26,707 nucleotides of DNA from assembly GCA_032250585.1 (NCBI GenBank), contig JAVVFH010000021.1, positions 1 to 26,707 of the forward strand, read 5' to 3'. Each line of letters opens with the position of its first letter. Positions within the stretch are counted from its first letter, which is position 1. The notes under the pieces were generated by a model that was not told the DNA's origin, did not search any database, and saw nothing but the letters and a program-made list of their open reading frames with translations. A program made the position numbers and the translations under genes. This DNA comes from JAVVFH01 sp032250585. GTDB taxonomy: Bacteria; Pseudomonadota; Gammaproteobacteria; Xanthomonadales; SZUA-36. Shown here piece after piece: positions 1 to 7,783 of this stretch.

Positions 1-2
1 CG

Positions 3-656
3 TATGACCGCATAACCTATTTCGTCAAGCTGCAGCGCGAAGCCCTGATCGCGGCATTACAGCCGGTATATCAGAGAATCATTGACGCGCTTCCGGGCGG
101 CAGGATCAGCCTGGTGGGCGATCGGCTGGCGGCGCTGCCGGGGTTTGTCGAGCGGCTCGGTGCATTCCGGGCCGTGGCCCCGGACAGCGTTTTCCGAACC
201 TGTCGGGAGCAGTACGACCGTATCCACTCGTCCGGATCGGCCCTGAATTTCGTGACCCGCCTGCCGGCGCCGCCCGGTCCGCCCACTGCTGCGGCTAAAA
301 CTGTGGATGAGGCTGTGGATGAGGCTGTGGAGGATCCGGGCGTGACGGCTCAGCCGCCCGTCCGCGAGACGGCGCAAGCGCCGGTAACGCACGTACTGTG
401 CCGCCATCGGGCCTGGCCGCTGGCCGACCGCGTGCTGTACCTGCACGCCGGCAGCGATGAGGTCAGCGAATGCGAGGAACAGGCTCCGTGTTCGGTCTTA
501 TCAGAAGAACAAGGTGTCCTGATACGACCAACGAGTGCTGGAACCGTGCTGGTAAACGGGCGGCCCATCGATCAATCGGTCAGCGCAGGGGTTGGGGACG
601 TGGTGAGTTTTTCAGGTGGGGATAAGGAATATACCTTCATTCACGTGAGCAGTTGA
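3..656 (+). CDS. 3' part of a protein with possible Hsp70/actin-like end and FHA-like C-terminal domain
   Basis: The frame is open from the first complete codon in the window, so the gene starts upstream; 217 residues are visible. Seen: a helical stretch, then ISLVGDRLAALPGF (about residues 35-48), which resembles the late glycine motif of Hsp70/actin-fold ATPases (the 'LVGG..iP' region). A low-complexity Pro/Ala/Glu linker (about residues 82-118) follows, partly encoded by a 12-base tandem repeat. The tail contains VLVNGRPI and a later GDVVSF, the usual end of a forkhead-associated (FHA) phosphopeptide-binding fold. It ends one base before the start codon of the first VWA gene, so it is the upstream member of that operon. 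The assignments rest on short motifs, and the catalytic part of any ATPase would lie outside the window. It could also be an uncharacterised scaffold protein. Inference: a cytoplasmic regulatory partner of the membrane VWA proteins. Confidence 0.55.
   Translation, partial: YDRITYFVKLQREALIAALQPVYQRIIDALPGGRISLVGDRLAALPGFVERLGAFRAVAPDSVFRTCREQYDRIHSSGSALNFVTRLPAPPGPPTAAAKTVDEAVDEAVEDPGVTAQPPVRETAQAPVTHVLCRHRAWPLADRVLYLHAGSDEVSECEEQAPCSVLSEEQGVLIRPTSAGTVLVNGRPIDQSVSAGVGDVVSFSGGDKEYTFIHVSS
301..331 (+). repeat. 12-base tandem repeat, about 2.6 copies
   Basis: The unit CTGTGGATGAGG occurs twice in direct succession (301-312, 313-324) and is followed by a partial third copy. It is in frame and encodes a repeated Val-Asp-Glu-Ala unit inside the linker of the upstream protein, so length changes by whole units would keep the reading frame. 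Confidence 0.8.
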
Positions 657-657
657 G

Positions 658-1746
658 ATGGCCCGTCAGCGCGAAAAGCTGAGCCCTTTCAGCCTGTCTT
701 TTCTGGATATCATGTCCTGTGGCTTTGGCGCCGTCGTGTTGTTGTTCCTGATTATCAAGCACAATGTCGATGCCAACCTGGCCGGACAGACACCTCAGAT
801 CGACCTGCAGTCGGAGGTCTCCCTGCTGGAGGAGGAAGTCCTGGAAGGCCGCGAAAATCTCGTGAAGATTCGCAACACCATCGATGACGTTGACCAGCAA
901 CTGGTGACCGCGGAAGGTCGGGCTCTGCGCATTACGGAAGAAATCAAGGCGCTTGAGGCCGTGATCGAGGATCTGGCGGAAGAGGTCAGTCCGGACGAGT
1001 TGGAATCCCTGAAGGAGAAGTTACGACAGTTGGAACTCCAGAAGCGCCAGGTCGAGGCAGAGCAGGAGCGCAGCGGAGAGGACGTGCGCAAGTTCGCCGG
1101 GGATGGTGAACGCGCTTACGTTACCGGGCTCAAACTCGGCGGTCAGCGCATCCTGGTGCTGCTGGATGTTTCCGGCAGCATGCTCGATGAAACCATAGTC
1201 AACGTGATCCGGCGCCGGAACATGCGGGATGAGCGCAAGCGCACGGCGCCGAAATGGCTGCAGGCCGTTGCGACCGTGGATTGGTTGACGGCGAAGTTTC
1301 CGATCGACAGCCAGTACCAGATCTACCTGTTCAATACCGAAACCACTGCCCTGCTGCCCGAAACCCGGGGCAAGTGGCTGGACGTCAGGAACCGCATCGA
1401 GCTCAACCAGGCGATCGAGCAGTTGAAGGAGGTGGTGCCGGAAAAGGGTACCAACCTGGCCCAGGCGCTTGCGACGATCAGTGGACTGCGCCCGCTGCCG
1501 GACAACATCTACCTGATCACCGACGGACTTCCTACGCAGGGCTCGCGGCCTCCCAGGGGCAACACGATATCCGGTCGCGAACGACTCGACCTGTTCAATG
1601 ATGCCATCAAGAATCTGCCCTCGGGCGTGCCGGTAAACGTTGTGCTGTTGCCCATGGAGGGTGATCCCGAGGCCGCGTATGCTTACTGGCGACTGGCCCA
1701 GCTTGCGCAGGGCTCGTATGTCAGTCCGGCGAGGGATTGGCCATGA
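658..1746 (+). CDS. Membrane-anchored VWA protein with MotB/TolR-like N-terminal helix (VWA-1)
   Basis: 362 residues. Seen in order: a short charged cytoplasmic tail; one transmembrane helix (about residues 15-34) opening with SFLDIMSCGFG and carrying Asp17; a long coiled coil (about 50-148); and a VWA domain from about residue 163. The metal-ion-dependent adhesion site looks complete: Asp170-x-Ser172-x-Ser174, Thr265 in KGTN and Asp289 in ITDG. MotB, TolR and ExbD also have a short N-terminal tail followed by one helix with a proton-carrying Asp near its start, so an ion-channel stator role is inferred. The C-terminal part would then lie in the periplasm. The start follows the previous stop after one base and the end overlaps the next ATG (ATGA), so translation is probably coupled. 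No peptidoglycan-binding OmpA domain is present, unlike MotB. VWA identity is confident; the stator role is a hypothesis. Confidence 0.88.
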   Translation: MARQREKLSPFSLSFLDIMSCGFGAVVLLFLIIKHNVDANLAGQTPQIDLQSEVSLLEEEVLEGRENLVKIRNTIDDVDQQLVTAEGRALRITEEIKALEAVIEDLAEEVSPDELESLKEKLRQLELQKRQVEAEQERSGEDVRKFAGDGERAYVTGLKLGGQRILVLLDVSGSMLDETIVNVIRRRNMRDERKRTAPKWLQAVATVDWLTAKFPIDSQYQIYLFNTETTALLPETRGKWLDVRNRIELNQAIEQLKEVVPEKGTNLAQALATISGLRPLPDNIYLITDGLPTQGSRPPRGNTISGRERLDLFNDAIKNLPSGVPVNVVLLPMEGDPEAAYAYWRLAQLAQGSYVSPARDWP

Positions 1747-2732
1747 AAAAGCGGCGTGACGAGCCCGAGGCGTTCAGCATTTCGTTCCTGGACGTGATCA
1801 CCTGCGGATTCGGTGCGATCATCCTGTTGCTGATGATCGCCAAGACCGGAACTTCCGAGGTGCTGGAGGCTGTGCCTACCTACCTGACCGGAATGGTGCG
1901 CGATCTGCAGACACAATTGTTTGAAATCCGCGGCGAAGCGCGGGTTCTCAATCGGGAGCTGACCGCCAAGCAGGAGCAGGTTTCCGAGTGGAAGGAGCGG
2001 GTCGCACGCCTGCAAGCCGAACTGGGCAGCACGCGGAAACGGTCCGAGGCCCTGCAGCAGGACGCCTCGGTCAACACCATCATCAGCGGCGAGCTGGAGC
2101 TGGCCGTGCAGCGCATGAGCGAGGACATGAAACGCCTGGCCGCCCAGGATCGAAGCGTTGATTCAACTTTGGTCGGCGGAATCCCGGTCGACAGCGAGTA
2201 CATCATCTTCATCATCGACACTTCGGGCAGCATGCAGCAGCTCAACTGGAACCGGATGATCCAGACGCTCACCACGACGCTGGACATCTATCCGCAGGTC
2301 AAGGGGCTGCAGATTATGAGCGATATGGGCGATTATATGTTCTCGCAATATCGCCGCAAGTGGGTGCCCGATACGCCAGGGCGGCGCCGCGCGATCGTCA
2401 ATTTGATGCGCAACTGGGCGCCGTTCAGCAACAGCAGCCCGGTGGAAGGGATTACCGAGGCGATACGCCATTTCTATGACCCGAACAAAAAAATCAGCAT
2501 CTATGTATTCGGCGATGATTTCACCGGCAGCTCGATCAGCACAGTCGTCGACACCGTCAATCGACTCAATCCGAAGGACGAAAACGGCCGGCCGCAAATT
2601 CGTATTCATGCGGTCGGCTTTCCGATGCCGGCCAACGCGCCGGTTCGCGCACAGCAAGCCAACAGGCGATTTGCCGCATTGATGCGCGAGATCTCCCGTC
2701 AGAACGAAGGCACGCTGGTTGGTCTGAATTGA
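1743..2732 (+). CDS. Second membrane-anchored VWA protein with the same N-terminal helix (VWA-2)
   Basis: 329 residues from the ATG that overlaps the stop of VWA-1; a TTG six bases upstream is possible but less likely. It has the same layout as VWA-1: a charged tail, then SFLDVITCGFGAIILLLM with an Asp again at residue 17, a coiled coil (about 52-135) and a VWA domain from about residue 150. The first metal-site motif is Asp159-Thr-Ser161-Gly-Ser163 and the late acidic motif is GDD (Asp258/259). The usual middle Thr is not obvious; the corresponding loop reads SNSSPVEG, so a Ser may replace it. The two proteins share the anchor closely but diverge in the VWA part, suggesting an old duplication and possibly a heterodimer. 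Paired VWA proteins next to a possible Hsp70-like protein suggest one complex. The function is unknown. Confidence 0.88.
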   Translation: MKKRRDEPEAFSISFLDVITCGFGAIILLLMIAKTGTSEVLEAVPTYLTGMVRDLQTQLFEIRGEARVLNRELTAKQEQVSEWKERVARLQAELGSTRKRSEALQQDASVNTIISGELELAVQRMSEDMKRLAAQDRSVDSTLVGGIPVDSEYIIFIIDTSGSMQQLNWNRMIQTLTTTLDIYPQVKGLQIMSDMGDYMFSQYRRKWVPDTPGRRRAIVNLMRNWAPFSNSSPVEGITEAIRHFYDPNKKISIYVFGDDFTGSSISTVVDTVNRLNPKDENGRPQIRIHAVGFPMPANAPVRAQQANRRFAALMREISRQNEGTLVGLN

Positions 2733-2744
2733 ACAGGAAACAGC

Positions 2745-3410
2745 ATGAAACCGGAAATCGTGAATTCAAAAATGACGCCTCGATTCAAGAGCTATCGCAT
2801 GTCGCTGATGGCACTGCTGGTGATGGCGTTGCTGGGGTGCACCCAATCCCTCGTGCTCAAAACCACGACCGATGTGCCCGTACCGCTGGCGACGAAATTG
2901 CCTTTCGAGGTTTCGGTGTATTACCCTGAAGGTTTTCGCAACTACGTCTATGAAGAAAACACCGATGAGCGTCCCAATTGGGCCATCCAGTGCGGTGAGT
3001 CGCAGGTCGCCCTGTTCGACCAGATCTTGCCGTCGGTTTTTTCCCGGGTGGTTCAGGTCGACGGCGTTTCGCCATTGAATGGTCGAAACGTGGATGCCAT
3101 CCTGGTGCCGGAGGTCGTGGAAATGCAATTTGCTTTGCCGCACGAAACCCGTACCGGCATGTACGAAGCTTGGGTCAAGTACATTGTGCATGTGTATGAT
3201 TCGGAGGGACAGCCGGTCGCCGAGTGGCCGGTGAGTGGCTACGGCAAAACGGAAACCGCCACGTTCACGGGTCGGGATGAAGGCCTGAACATCGCGATCA
3301 ACTCGGCATTTCGCGACGTGGGAGCGAAACTTACCCTCGGATTCGCCAAGCTTGAGCCATTCAAGCAGCGGCTGGCCGGTAAGCAATACGAGTCGAGCGA
3401 GAGGCGCTGA
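2745..3410 (+). CDS. Hypothetical lipoprotein 1 of the VWA operon
   Basis: 221 residues, starting 12 bases after VWA-2 with AGGAAA a few bases before the ATG. A lipoprotein signal is visible: basic Lys/Arg residues, a hydrophobic stretch and the lipobox LLGC with Cys32. In-frame Met10 or Met19 are possible shorter starts. The mature part is a mixed-charge soluble domain of about 190 residues. It has no cysteine-rich or enzyme motif I recognise. Residue 33 is Thr, so outer-membrane sorting is likely. The family is not identified. Position in the operon suggests an envelope partner of the two VWA proteins. Confidence 0.8.
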   Translation: MKPEIVNSKMTPRFKSYRMSLMALLVMALLGCTQSLVLKTTTDVPVPLATKLPFEVSVYYPEGFRNYVYEENTDERPNWAIQCGESQVALFDQILPSVFSRVVQVDGVSPLNGRNVDAILVPEVVEMQFALPHETRTGMYEAWVKYIVHVYDSEGQPVAEWPVSGYGKTETATFTGRDEGLNIAINSAFRDVGAKLTLGFAKLEPFKQRLAGKQYESSERR

Positions 3411-3413
3411 GTC

Positions 3414-4109
3414 ATGATCATATTCTGCATAGGTCAAACCAAGGGAAACGTCATACGGATACTCACTGCACTGGTGTTTGTGTGCCTGAACGCCTGCATG
3501 AGCACCACCGTGATCGACGAACATCGGGCGACCACCACCTCGGGGATCAGCGCGGGCGAATCGGTTGTCGTGCTCGGTCGCCGTCACCGCAGCGGACAGG
3601 AGACGGAAATTGATTTCATAAGCTGCGTAGGCAGTCAGCTGTCCAATGGAAGCGACGCACTCAACATCATCCCGGAAAAGGAGTTCGTTGATTCCCTGTA
3701 CCCCTATTTCGAAACCAGTACCGCTCCGATGGACGTCAAGAACCTGGACCGGCTGGTTAAAAACCCGGCGATCGCCCGCCGATTCTCGGATCTGAATCTC
3801 CGCTACTTCGTCTGGATCGACGGATTCACCGAAACGGTGGACAAACGGGGCTCTATGTCCTGTGCCGTGGGCCCGGGCGGAGGGGGCTGTTTCGGCTTCA
3901 CCTCCTGGGATGATTCGGCGAACTACGAAGCGACCATTTGGGACTTCAAACACCTGGAGTTGGCGGGCAAGATCAGCGCGGAAACCACTGGCACGTCCTA
4001 CGTGCCGGCTCTTCTCATACCGATCCCGTTGCTTGCACGGGTTCAGTCCAATGCCTGCAAGAGCATGGCCGATCAAATTGAAAGCCAGTTGGGAAGCGCC
4101 TTGCGCTGA
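3414..4109 (+). CDS. Hypothetical lipoprotein 2 of the VWA operon
   Basis: 231 residues, starting three bases after the preceding stop. The N-terminus has a hydrophobic stretch ending in a lipobox-like LNAC (Cys28) followed by Met-Ser, which suits an outer-membrane lipoprotein. The mature region has a mid-protein glycine-rich turn flanked by two cysteines (SCAVGPGGGGC) that could form a disulfide in the periplasm. No enzyme motif is recognised and it is not an obvious paralogue of lipoprotein 1. Its stop overlaps an ATG of the next frame. Role inferred only from operon position. Confidence 0.78.
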   Translation: MIIFCIGQTKGNVIRILTALVFVCLNACMSTTVIDEHRATTTSGISAGESVVVLGRRHRSGQETEIDFISCVGSQLSNGSDALNIIPEKEFVDSLYPYFETSTAPMDVKNLDRLVKNPAIARRFSDLNLRYFVWIDGFTETVDKRGSMSCAVGPGGGGCFGFTSWDDSANYEATIWDFKHLELAGKISAETTGTSYVPALLIPIPLLARVQSNACKSMADQIESQLGSALR

Positions 4110-4141
4110 TGCACTTCGGGATTGTGAGCGGGTGGAATGAC

Positions 4142-4813
4142 ATGCGCGGCACATTGAAACGGCTGGTAATTGGGGCGATCCTGATGGCCGCGGGTGTTGC
4201 GCAAGCACAGGAGCCCATGGCCTGGAAGATCCGGGACCTGATCCAGTCGCCGGAGGCGACCATCGAATTACGCGACCCGCGTGGCAGGGTGATCCGGCAA
4301 CTCGATGTCCGACAGCTGGTTTACATCTATGCTGTTATGTCCGCCCTCGAGGAAGCTTCTGAAATTACCGGCGAGCTCTACATCATCGCCGGGGACTCGC
4401 CGAACGCTTTTGCGGGCGCCGGCCGATCCGGTGAGAACATCTACGGTCTCAATTTCGGAATGCTGGACCTGATTGGCGATGACGTACACGCGGCGGCCGC
4501 GATCCTCGGCCACGAAATGGCCCACCTGAAGCTGAATCATGCAGAAGACGCCAGGCGTGCGCAGAGCCGGCCTGCGGGTCCGGTTTTCAGCGCCGCCGAT
4601 ACCCGCTACAGCCGGGACAACGAACGTGACGCGGATTATCTTGGAATGATCTGGACGATCGAGGCGGGTTACGACCCGGCCGGCGCGGTGCGGGTTCATG
4701 AGAAATTGTACAAGCTGTCAAAAACCCGTGCCGGTTCGTTCGTGGGATCCCATCCGTCCAGCATCGAGCGGATCACCGTTCTGAAATCACTGGCCCGCCG
4801 TATGGCGCCGTAG
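4142..4813 (+). CDS. Secreted M48-family zinc metallopeptidase
   Basis: 223 residues from the ATG at 4142. An upstream ATG at 4109 overlaps the previous stop, but the sequence from 4142 gives a clean Sec signal (MRGTLKRL, hydrophobic core, cleavage after AQA), so I chose it. The catalytic motif is HEMAH (residues 124-128), and the third zinc ligand is Glu161 in NERDAD, the usual M48 arrangement followed by a YDP motif. The protein is a compact periplasmic peptidase like BepA/LoiP/YcaL rather than a membrane-embedded HtpX. It is the last gene of the VWA operon and is followed by a strong hairpin. In this context it may process or check the assembly of the lipoproteins or VWA proteins (inference). 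Confidence 0.88.
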   Translation: MRGTLKRLVIGAILMAAGVAQAQEPMAWKIRDLIQSPEATIELRDPRGRVIRQLDVRQLVYIYAVMSALEEASEITGELYIIAGDSPNAFAGAGRSGENIYGLNFGMLDLIGDDVHAAAAILGHEMAHLKLNHAEDARRAQSRPAGPVFSAADTRYSRDNERDADYLGMIWTIEAGYDPAGAVRVHEKLYKLSKTRAGSFVGSHPSSIERITVLKSLARRMAP

Positions 4814-4823
4814 ATAAAGAATC

Positions 4824-4904
4824 GGGTCAGAGAACCTTTTTTGCCGACACAGCCAGCGCGGAAACCGTTGAACTGAAAAAAGGGTCTCTGACCCCTTTTT
4901 TTTT
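4824..4904. terminator. Long imperfect inverted repeat acting as likely bidirectional terminator
   Basis: Arms of 19 bases (4824-4842 and 4876-4894) match with one mismatch around a 33-base loop. The left arm reads GGGTCAGAGAACCTTTTTT. The right arm is followed by C and nine T residues (4896-4904). It sits between convergent genes: the M48 gene ends at 4813 and the thioesterase gene ends at 4910. Reading either strand gives a stem followed by T residues. The GGGTCAGAG-type arm resembles short interspersed repeats seen in many gammaproteobacteria (from memory), so this may be a dispersed element recruited as a terminator. Confidence 0.75.
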
Positions 4905-4909
4905 GGCCG

Positions 4910-5341
4910 CTATTCCTTGAACGACAGGCTGCCGCCCTTGCGGTAGGCGAGGGCCTGGGCGGTGGCCAGTTTGCGGCCCAGCCCGCCCTCATCGTTTTCT
5001 TCGTAGACGCAAATATCGTAGAGCGCGGTCTTGCGGGTGGCATTGAGCTCCACCGCTTCGGCGGTCAGGCGCGCGCCGGGGTTGGCGGCGGCGAGAAAAT
5101 AGGTATTGACCTGTAGTGCGACGGCCCCTTCACCGCGGGCGTTGCAGGCCAGTTGGAAGGCCTCGTCCAGCAGCGAGAACACGGCCCCACCGTGCAGCAT
5201 GGCGAAAATATTCTGCATGTCAGGCCGGAAGGACATCGCCACGCGGGCGTAGCCCGCCCTGATTTCCAGTGTTTCGATGCCGAGCAGTCCGGCATAGGGT
5301 TCATGGCGGTTCAGTTCGTGAATGCGTTCCAGAGGATTCAT
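4910..5341 (-). CDS. paaI: PaaI-type hotdog-fold acyl-CoA thioesterase
   Basis: 143 residues, normal for the PaaI/YdiI hotdog family. The motif HGGAVFSLLDEAF (from His50, with acidic Asp59 and Glu60) matches the PaaI signature of HGG followed by an acidic residue on the central helix. PaaI hydrolyses phenylacetyl-CoA and ring-hydroxylated derivatives and is thought to rescue CoA when the phenylacetate pathway stalls. The other paa genes lie 12 kb away in this window, which supports the assignment, but a general acyl-CoA thioesterase is possible. The same-strand receptor gene lies upstream, separated by a strong hairpin, so the two are probably only partly co-transcribed. The Shine-Dalgarno-like AGGAG (5355-5359) is rather far from the ATG. 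Confidence 0.75.
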   Translation of the reverse strand: MNPLERIHELNRHEPYAGLLGIETLEIRAGYARVAMSFRPDMQNIFAMLHGGAVFSLLDEAFQLACNARGEGAVALQVNTYFLAAANPGARLTAEAVELNATRKTALYDICVYEENDEGGLGRKLATAQALAYRKGGSLSFKE

Positions 5342-5365
5342 GAGGGTATCGTGGCTCCTGAAAAG

Positions 5366-5403
5366 CAGCGGCCCCGCGGGACGGATTCCCCGCGGGGCCG
5401 CTG
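5366..5403 (-). terminator. GC-rich hairpin downstream of the receptor gene
   Basis: A perfect 15-base stem (5366-5380 with 5389-5403) encloses an 8-base loop. On the - strand it lies 17 bases after the receptor stop and is followed by four T residues. The T tract is short, so it may be an attenuating hairpin or 3'-end stabiliser rather than a full terminator. Confidence 0.7.
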
Positions 5404-5419
5404 TGTGCTGACGGAAATG

Positions 5420-7780
5420 CTAGAAATTGTATTCGATTGACACGCCATAGGTGCGCGGGTCACCCGGCAGACCGAAGGAGACGCGGCCGCCGCGCTGGGT
5501 GAACAGGTGCGTCAGGTACTGCTCGTCGCCCAGGTTCTTGCCCCACAGTGAAAACTGCCAGCGGTTGTCGGGGGTCTCGTAGGCGATGCGCGCGTCCCAG
5601 ATGTCGTAGGACGGGCTGGCCGAGATCGGGTTGTTGGACGGATCAAAGAAGAACTTGTCCTGGTAGCGGTAGTCGACCCGCGCCCAGACCTGGCCCCACC
5701 CGGCCTGGTGCGAGAAGTGCGCGTAGAGGTTGTAGCTGTGCTCCGGTGCCTGGCGCAACTGCTTGCCGTTGAAGTCGGCCGCCTCGATGATGCTGCCGTC
5801 CGGTGCAACCGAGGGCGCGCCCTGGAAGTCCGTGTATTCAGTGTCGAGATAGGCGTAGGAACCGCCCAGCTGCACGGCCGGGATGGGCTGGAAAATAACC
5901 TCCACTTCCAGGCCGGCACTTTCCGCCTCACCGGCATTTTCGGTCAGAAACTCGCCGAAGTTGTTGCCGAGCGGCTGAAAGAAACGGGTTACCTGCAGAT
6001 CTTCCATGTCAGTGAAAAAGGCCGCGACATTGAGCCTCAGACGGCGCTCGAACAGGTCACCCTTGAAGCCGACCTCGTAGTTGGTTGCCTCTTCCTCGTC
6101 GAACGGCGTGATGGCCGCTACGGCGGTCGAGGGCGAGCCGACGAAGCCGCCGGCCTTGTAACCGGTCGACACGCTGGCATAGAGCAAAATGTCCTCGGTC
6201 GCCTGGAAATCGGCGGCCAGCCGCCAGCTGACGTTGGTCCAGCTGTCGCTGGCGGTCACGTTGTCGAATGCCTCGACCAGCAGCAAGCCAATGCCCGTGA
6301 CCGGCACAGCGGAGGCCCTGAAGTCCTTCTGGTCATCCGAGTAGCGCGCGCCTGCGGTGATGCCGAAGCGGTCGGTCACGTTGTAGGTGCCCTGGGCGAA
6401 AACGGCCCAGCTGTCCGAGTCGTTGAACTGCAAGGAGTTCCAGTTGGAGTTGGCGTTGGGCCCGGTGCCACCGAGGGTCGGGAAGTTGAAGCCTTCGCGG
6501 CGGTCTATTTCCTCGTTCGAGTAGAAAACGCCGGCCAGCCATTCAAACTGCTCGCCCGCCGGTGAGACCAGCCGGCTTTCCAGCGTGTACTGCTGGACGT
6601 CCTCGGTTGCGCTGTTGGTGATGTCGAATGTAAAGCCGCGGTTGGCAGGTGCCGTCAGCAACGGCCCCGGGTTGCCGGAAGCGCCGGTCAGGTCGATCCA
6701 CGGGGCAAACGGCGGCAGGCCCTCGGAATCCTCCACCCAGTCGAATTCACTGTCGCGGTAGGCCAGCGATGTGGTCCAGGTGGCGAAGTCCATGCGGTAA
6801 TTGACCACCGTGCTGATGCCGAGAATCTCGCGCTCCGTAAAGCCTTCGACCTCGGCCAGCGTGCTGTGCAGGTCGCCTGCTCCACCCAAAGCCTCGTTGA
6901 CCGCGATCGGATCGGAGGCGCAGCCGCAATCGTGCAGCGGGCCGCGAGAGCCGATCGGCTCGCGGTTGGTGGCGCCGACGTCGTCATCGGCACCGTCCAC
7001 CATCAGCGTCCAGTCCAGCCGGTCGTTGGGTTCGTAGCGCAGATGGGCGCGCCAGTTGAAGGTATTGGTATCGCCCTGGCGTTTGCCGAACTCGGGATTT
7101 TGAATGACGAATCCGGAATTGGGGTCGGTCCACTCCTCGAGGATGTTCGTCAGGTAGCCTTCGTGCTCGCGGCGCGAAAAAGCGAACTTGGCGTACCAGT
7201 TGTCGGCGATCTGCCCGGAGACCAGGCCCGCGGTGTCGAACCGTTCGTAGTCGCCGACCGTCTGGCGCAGCCGGATGACGGTGTCCTCGGTGGGCTTGGC
7301 GGTTACGAAATTGATGGCGCCGGCCACGGTGTTCTTGCCGTACAGGGTACTCTGCGGGCCGCGCAGCACTTCCACGCGTTCGAGATCGAAAATATCGAAC
7401 ACCTGCGCGGTGCGGGCGGCAATATATATGCCGTCAACCGAAACGATGACCGCATCGGATGCGCCCGCGCCGTCCTCCTTGGTGGAGATGCCGCGAATGC
7501 CGATCTCCGGTTGCCCCACAGAAAATGCGGTAAATACCAGTCCCGGCGTGCGGTTGGCCAGGTCCCCGACATGCGCGATGTCGTTGTTACGGATGAAATC
7601 GCCGTCGAAGGCGCTGACAGCGAGCGAGACTTCCTGCAGGCTCTCCTCGCGTTTTTGCGCGGTGACGATGACTTCCTCGATTTGCGCCATCGCAGGCGGT
7701 GCGACGAGACACAGCGAGACTGCAGTAATCACGAACCCGGACAGGCATCGTCCCGACATTTGCTTTGTGACGTGCTTCAT
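5420..7780 (-). CDS. TonB-dependent outer-membrane receptor 1
   Basis: 786 residues from the ATG at 7780, which has GGAGG (7788-7792) seven bases upstream; the TTG just before it is a less likely start. Seen: a Sec signal ending in AMAQ, a TonB-box/plug opening (EEVIVTAQKREESLQEV), plug motif RVEVLRGPQSTLYGKN, a long beta-barrel region and a final YGVSIEYNF. The terminal Phe is typical of outer-membrane barrels. Such receptors import scarce ligands using energy from TonB-ExbBD. The ligand is not predictable from sequence. It is divergent from receptor 2 and upstream of the PaaI-like gene, so an aromatic or amine-linked substrate is possible but unproven. Siderophores and carbohydrates are alternatives. 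Confidence 0.93.
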   Translation of the reverse strand: MKHVTKQMSGRCLSGFVITAVSLCLVAPPAMAQIEEVIVTAQKREESLQEVSLAVSAFDGDFIRNNDIAHVGDLANRTPGLVFTAFSVGQPEIGIRGISTKEDGAGASDAVIVSVDGIYIAARTAQVFDIFDLERVEVLRGPQSTLYGKNTVAGAINFVTAKPTEDTVIRLRQTVGDYERFDTAGLVSGQIADNWYAKFAFSRREHEGYLTNILEEWTDPNSGFVIQNPEFGKRQGDTNTFNWRAHLRYEPNDRLDWTLMVDGADDDVGATNREPIGSRGPLHDCGCASDPIAVNEALGGAGDLHSTLAEVEGFTEREILGISTVVNYRMDFATWTTSLAYRDSEFDWVEDSEGLPPFAPWIDLTGASGNPGPLLTAPANRGFTFDITNSATEDVQQYTLESRLVSPAGEQFEWLAGVFYSNEEIDRREGFNFPTLGGTGPNANSNWNSLQFNDSDSWAVFAQGTYNVTDRFGITAGARYSDDQKDFRASAVPVTGIGLLLVEAFDNVTASDSWTNVSWRLAADFQATEDILLYASVSTGYKAGGFVGSPSTAVAAITPFDEEEATNYEVGFKGDLFERRLRLNVAAFFTDMEDLQVTRFFQPLGNNFGEFLTENAGEAESAGLEVEVIFQPIPAVQLGGSYAYLDTEYTDFQGAPSVAPDGSIIEAADFNGKQLRQAPEHSYNLYAHFSHQAGWGQVWARVDYRYQDKFFFDPSNNPISASPSYDIWDARIAYETPDNRWQFSLWGKNLGDEQYLTHLFTQRGGRVSFGLPGDPRTYGVSIEYNF

Positions 7781-7783
7781 CAA

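Noticed and set aside
301..331. CRISPR-like repeat
   Set aside because: It is an in-frame 12-base tandem duplication without spacers, inside a coding linker.
2766..4208. 480-codon open frame on the - strand opposite the lipoprotein genes
   Set aside because: It is antisense to three genes with clear signal peptides and an M48 motif. Its product is rich in His, Arg and Gln without any recognisable domain.
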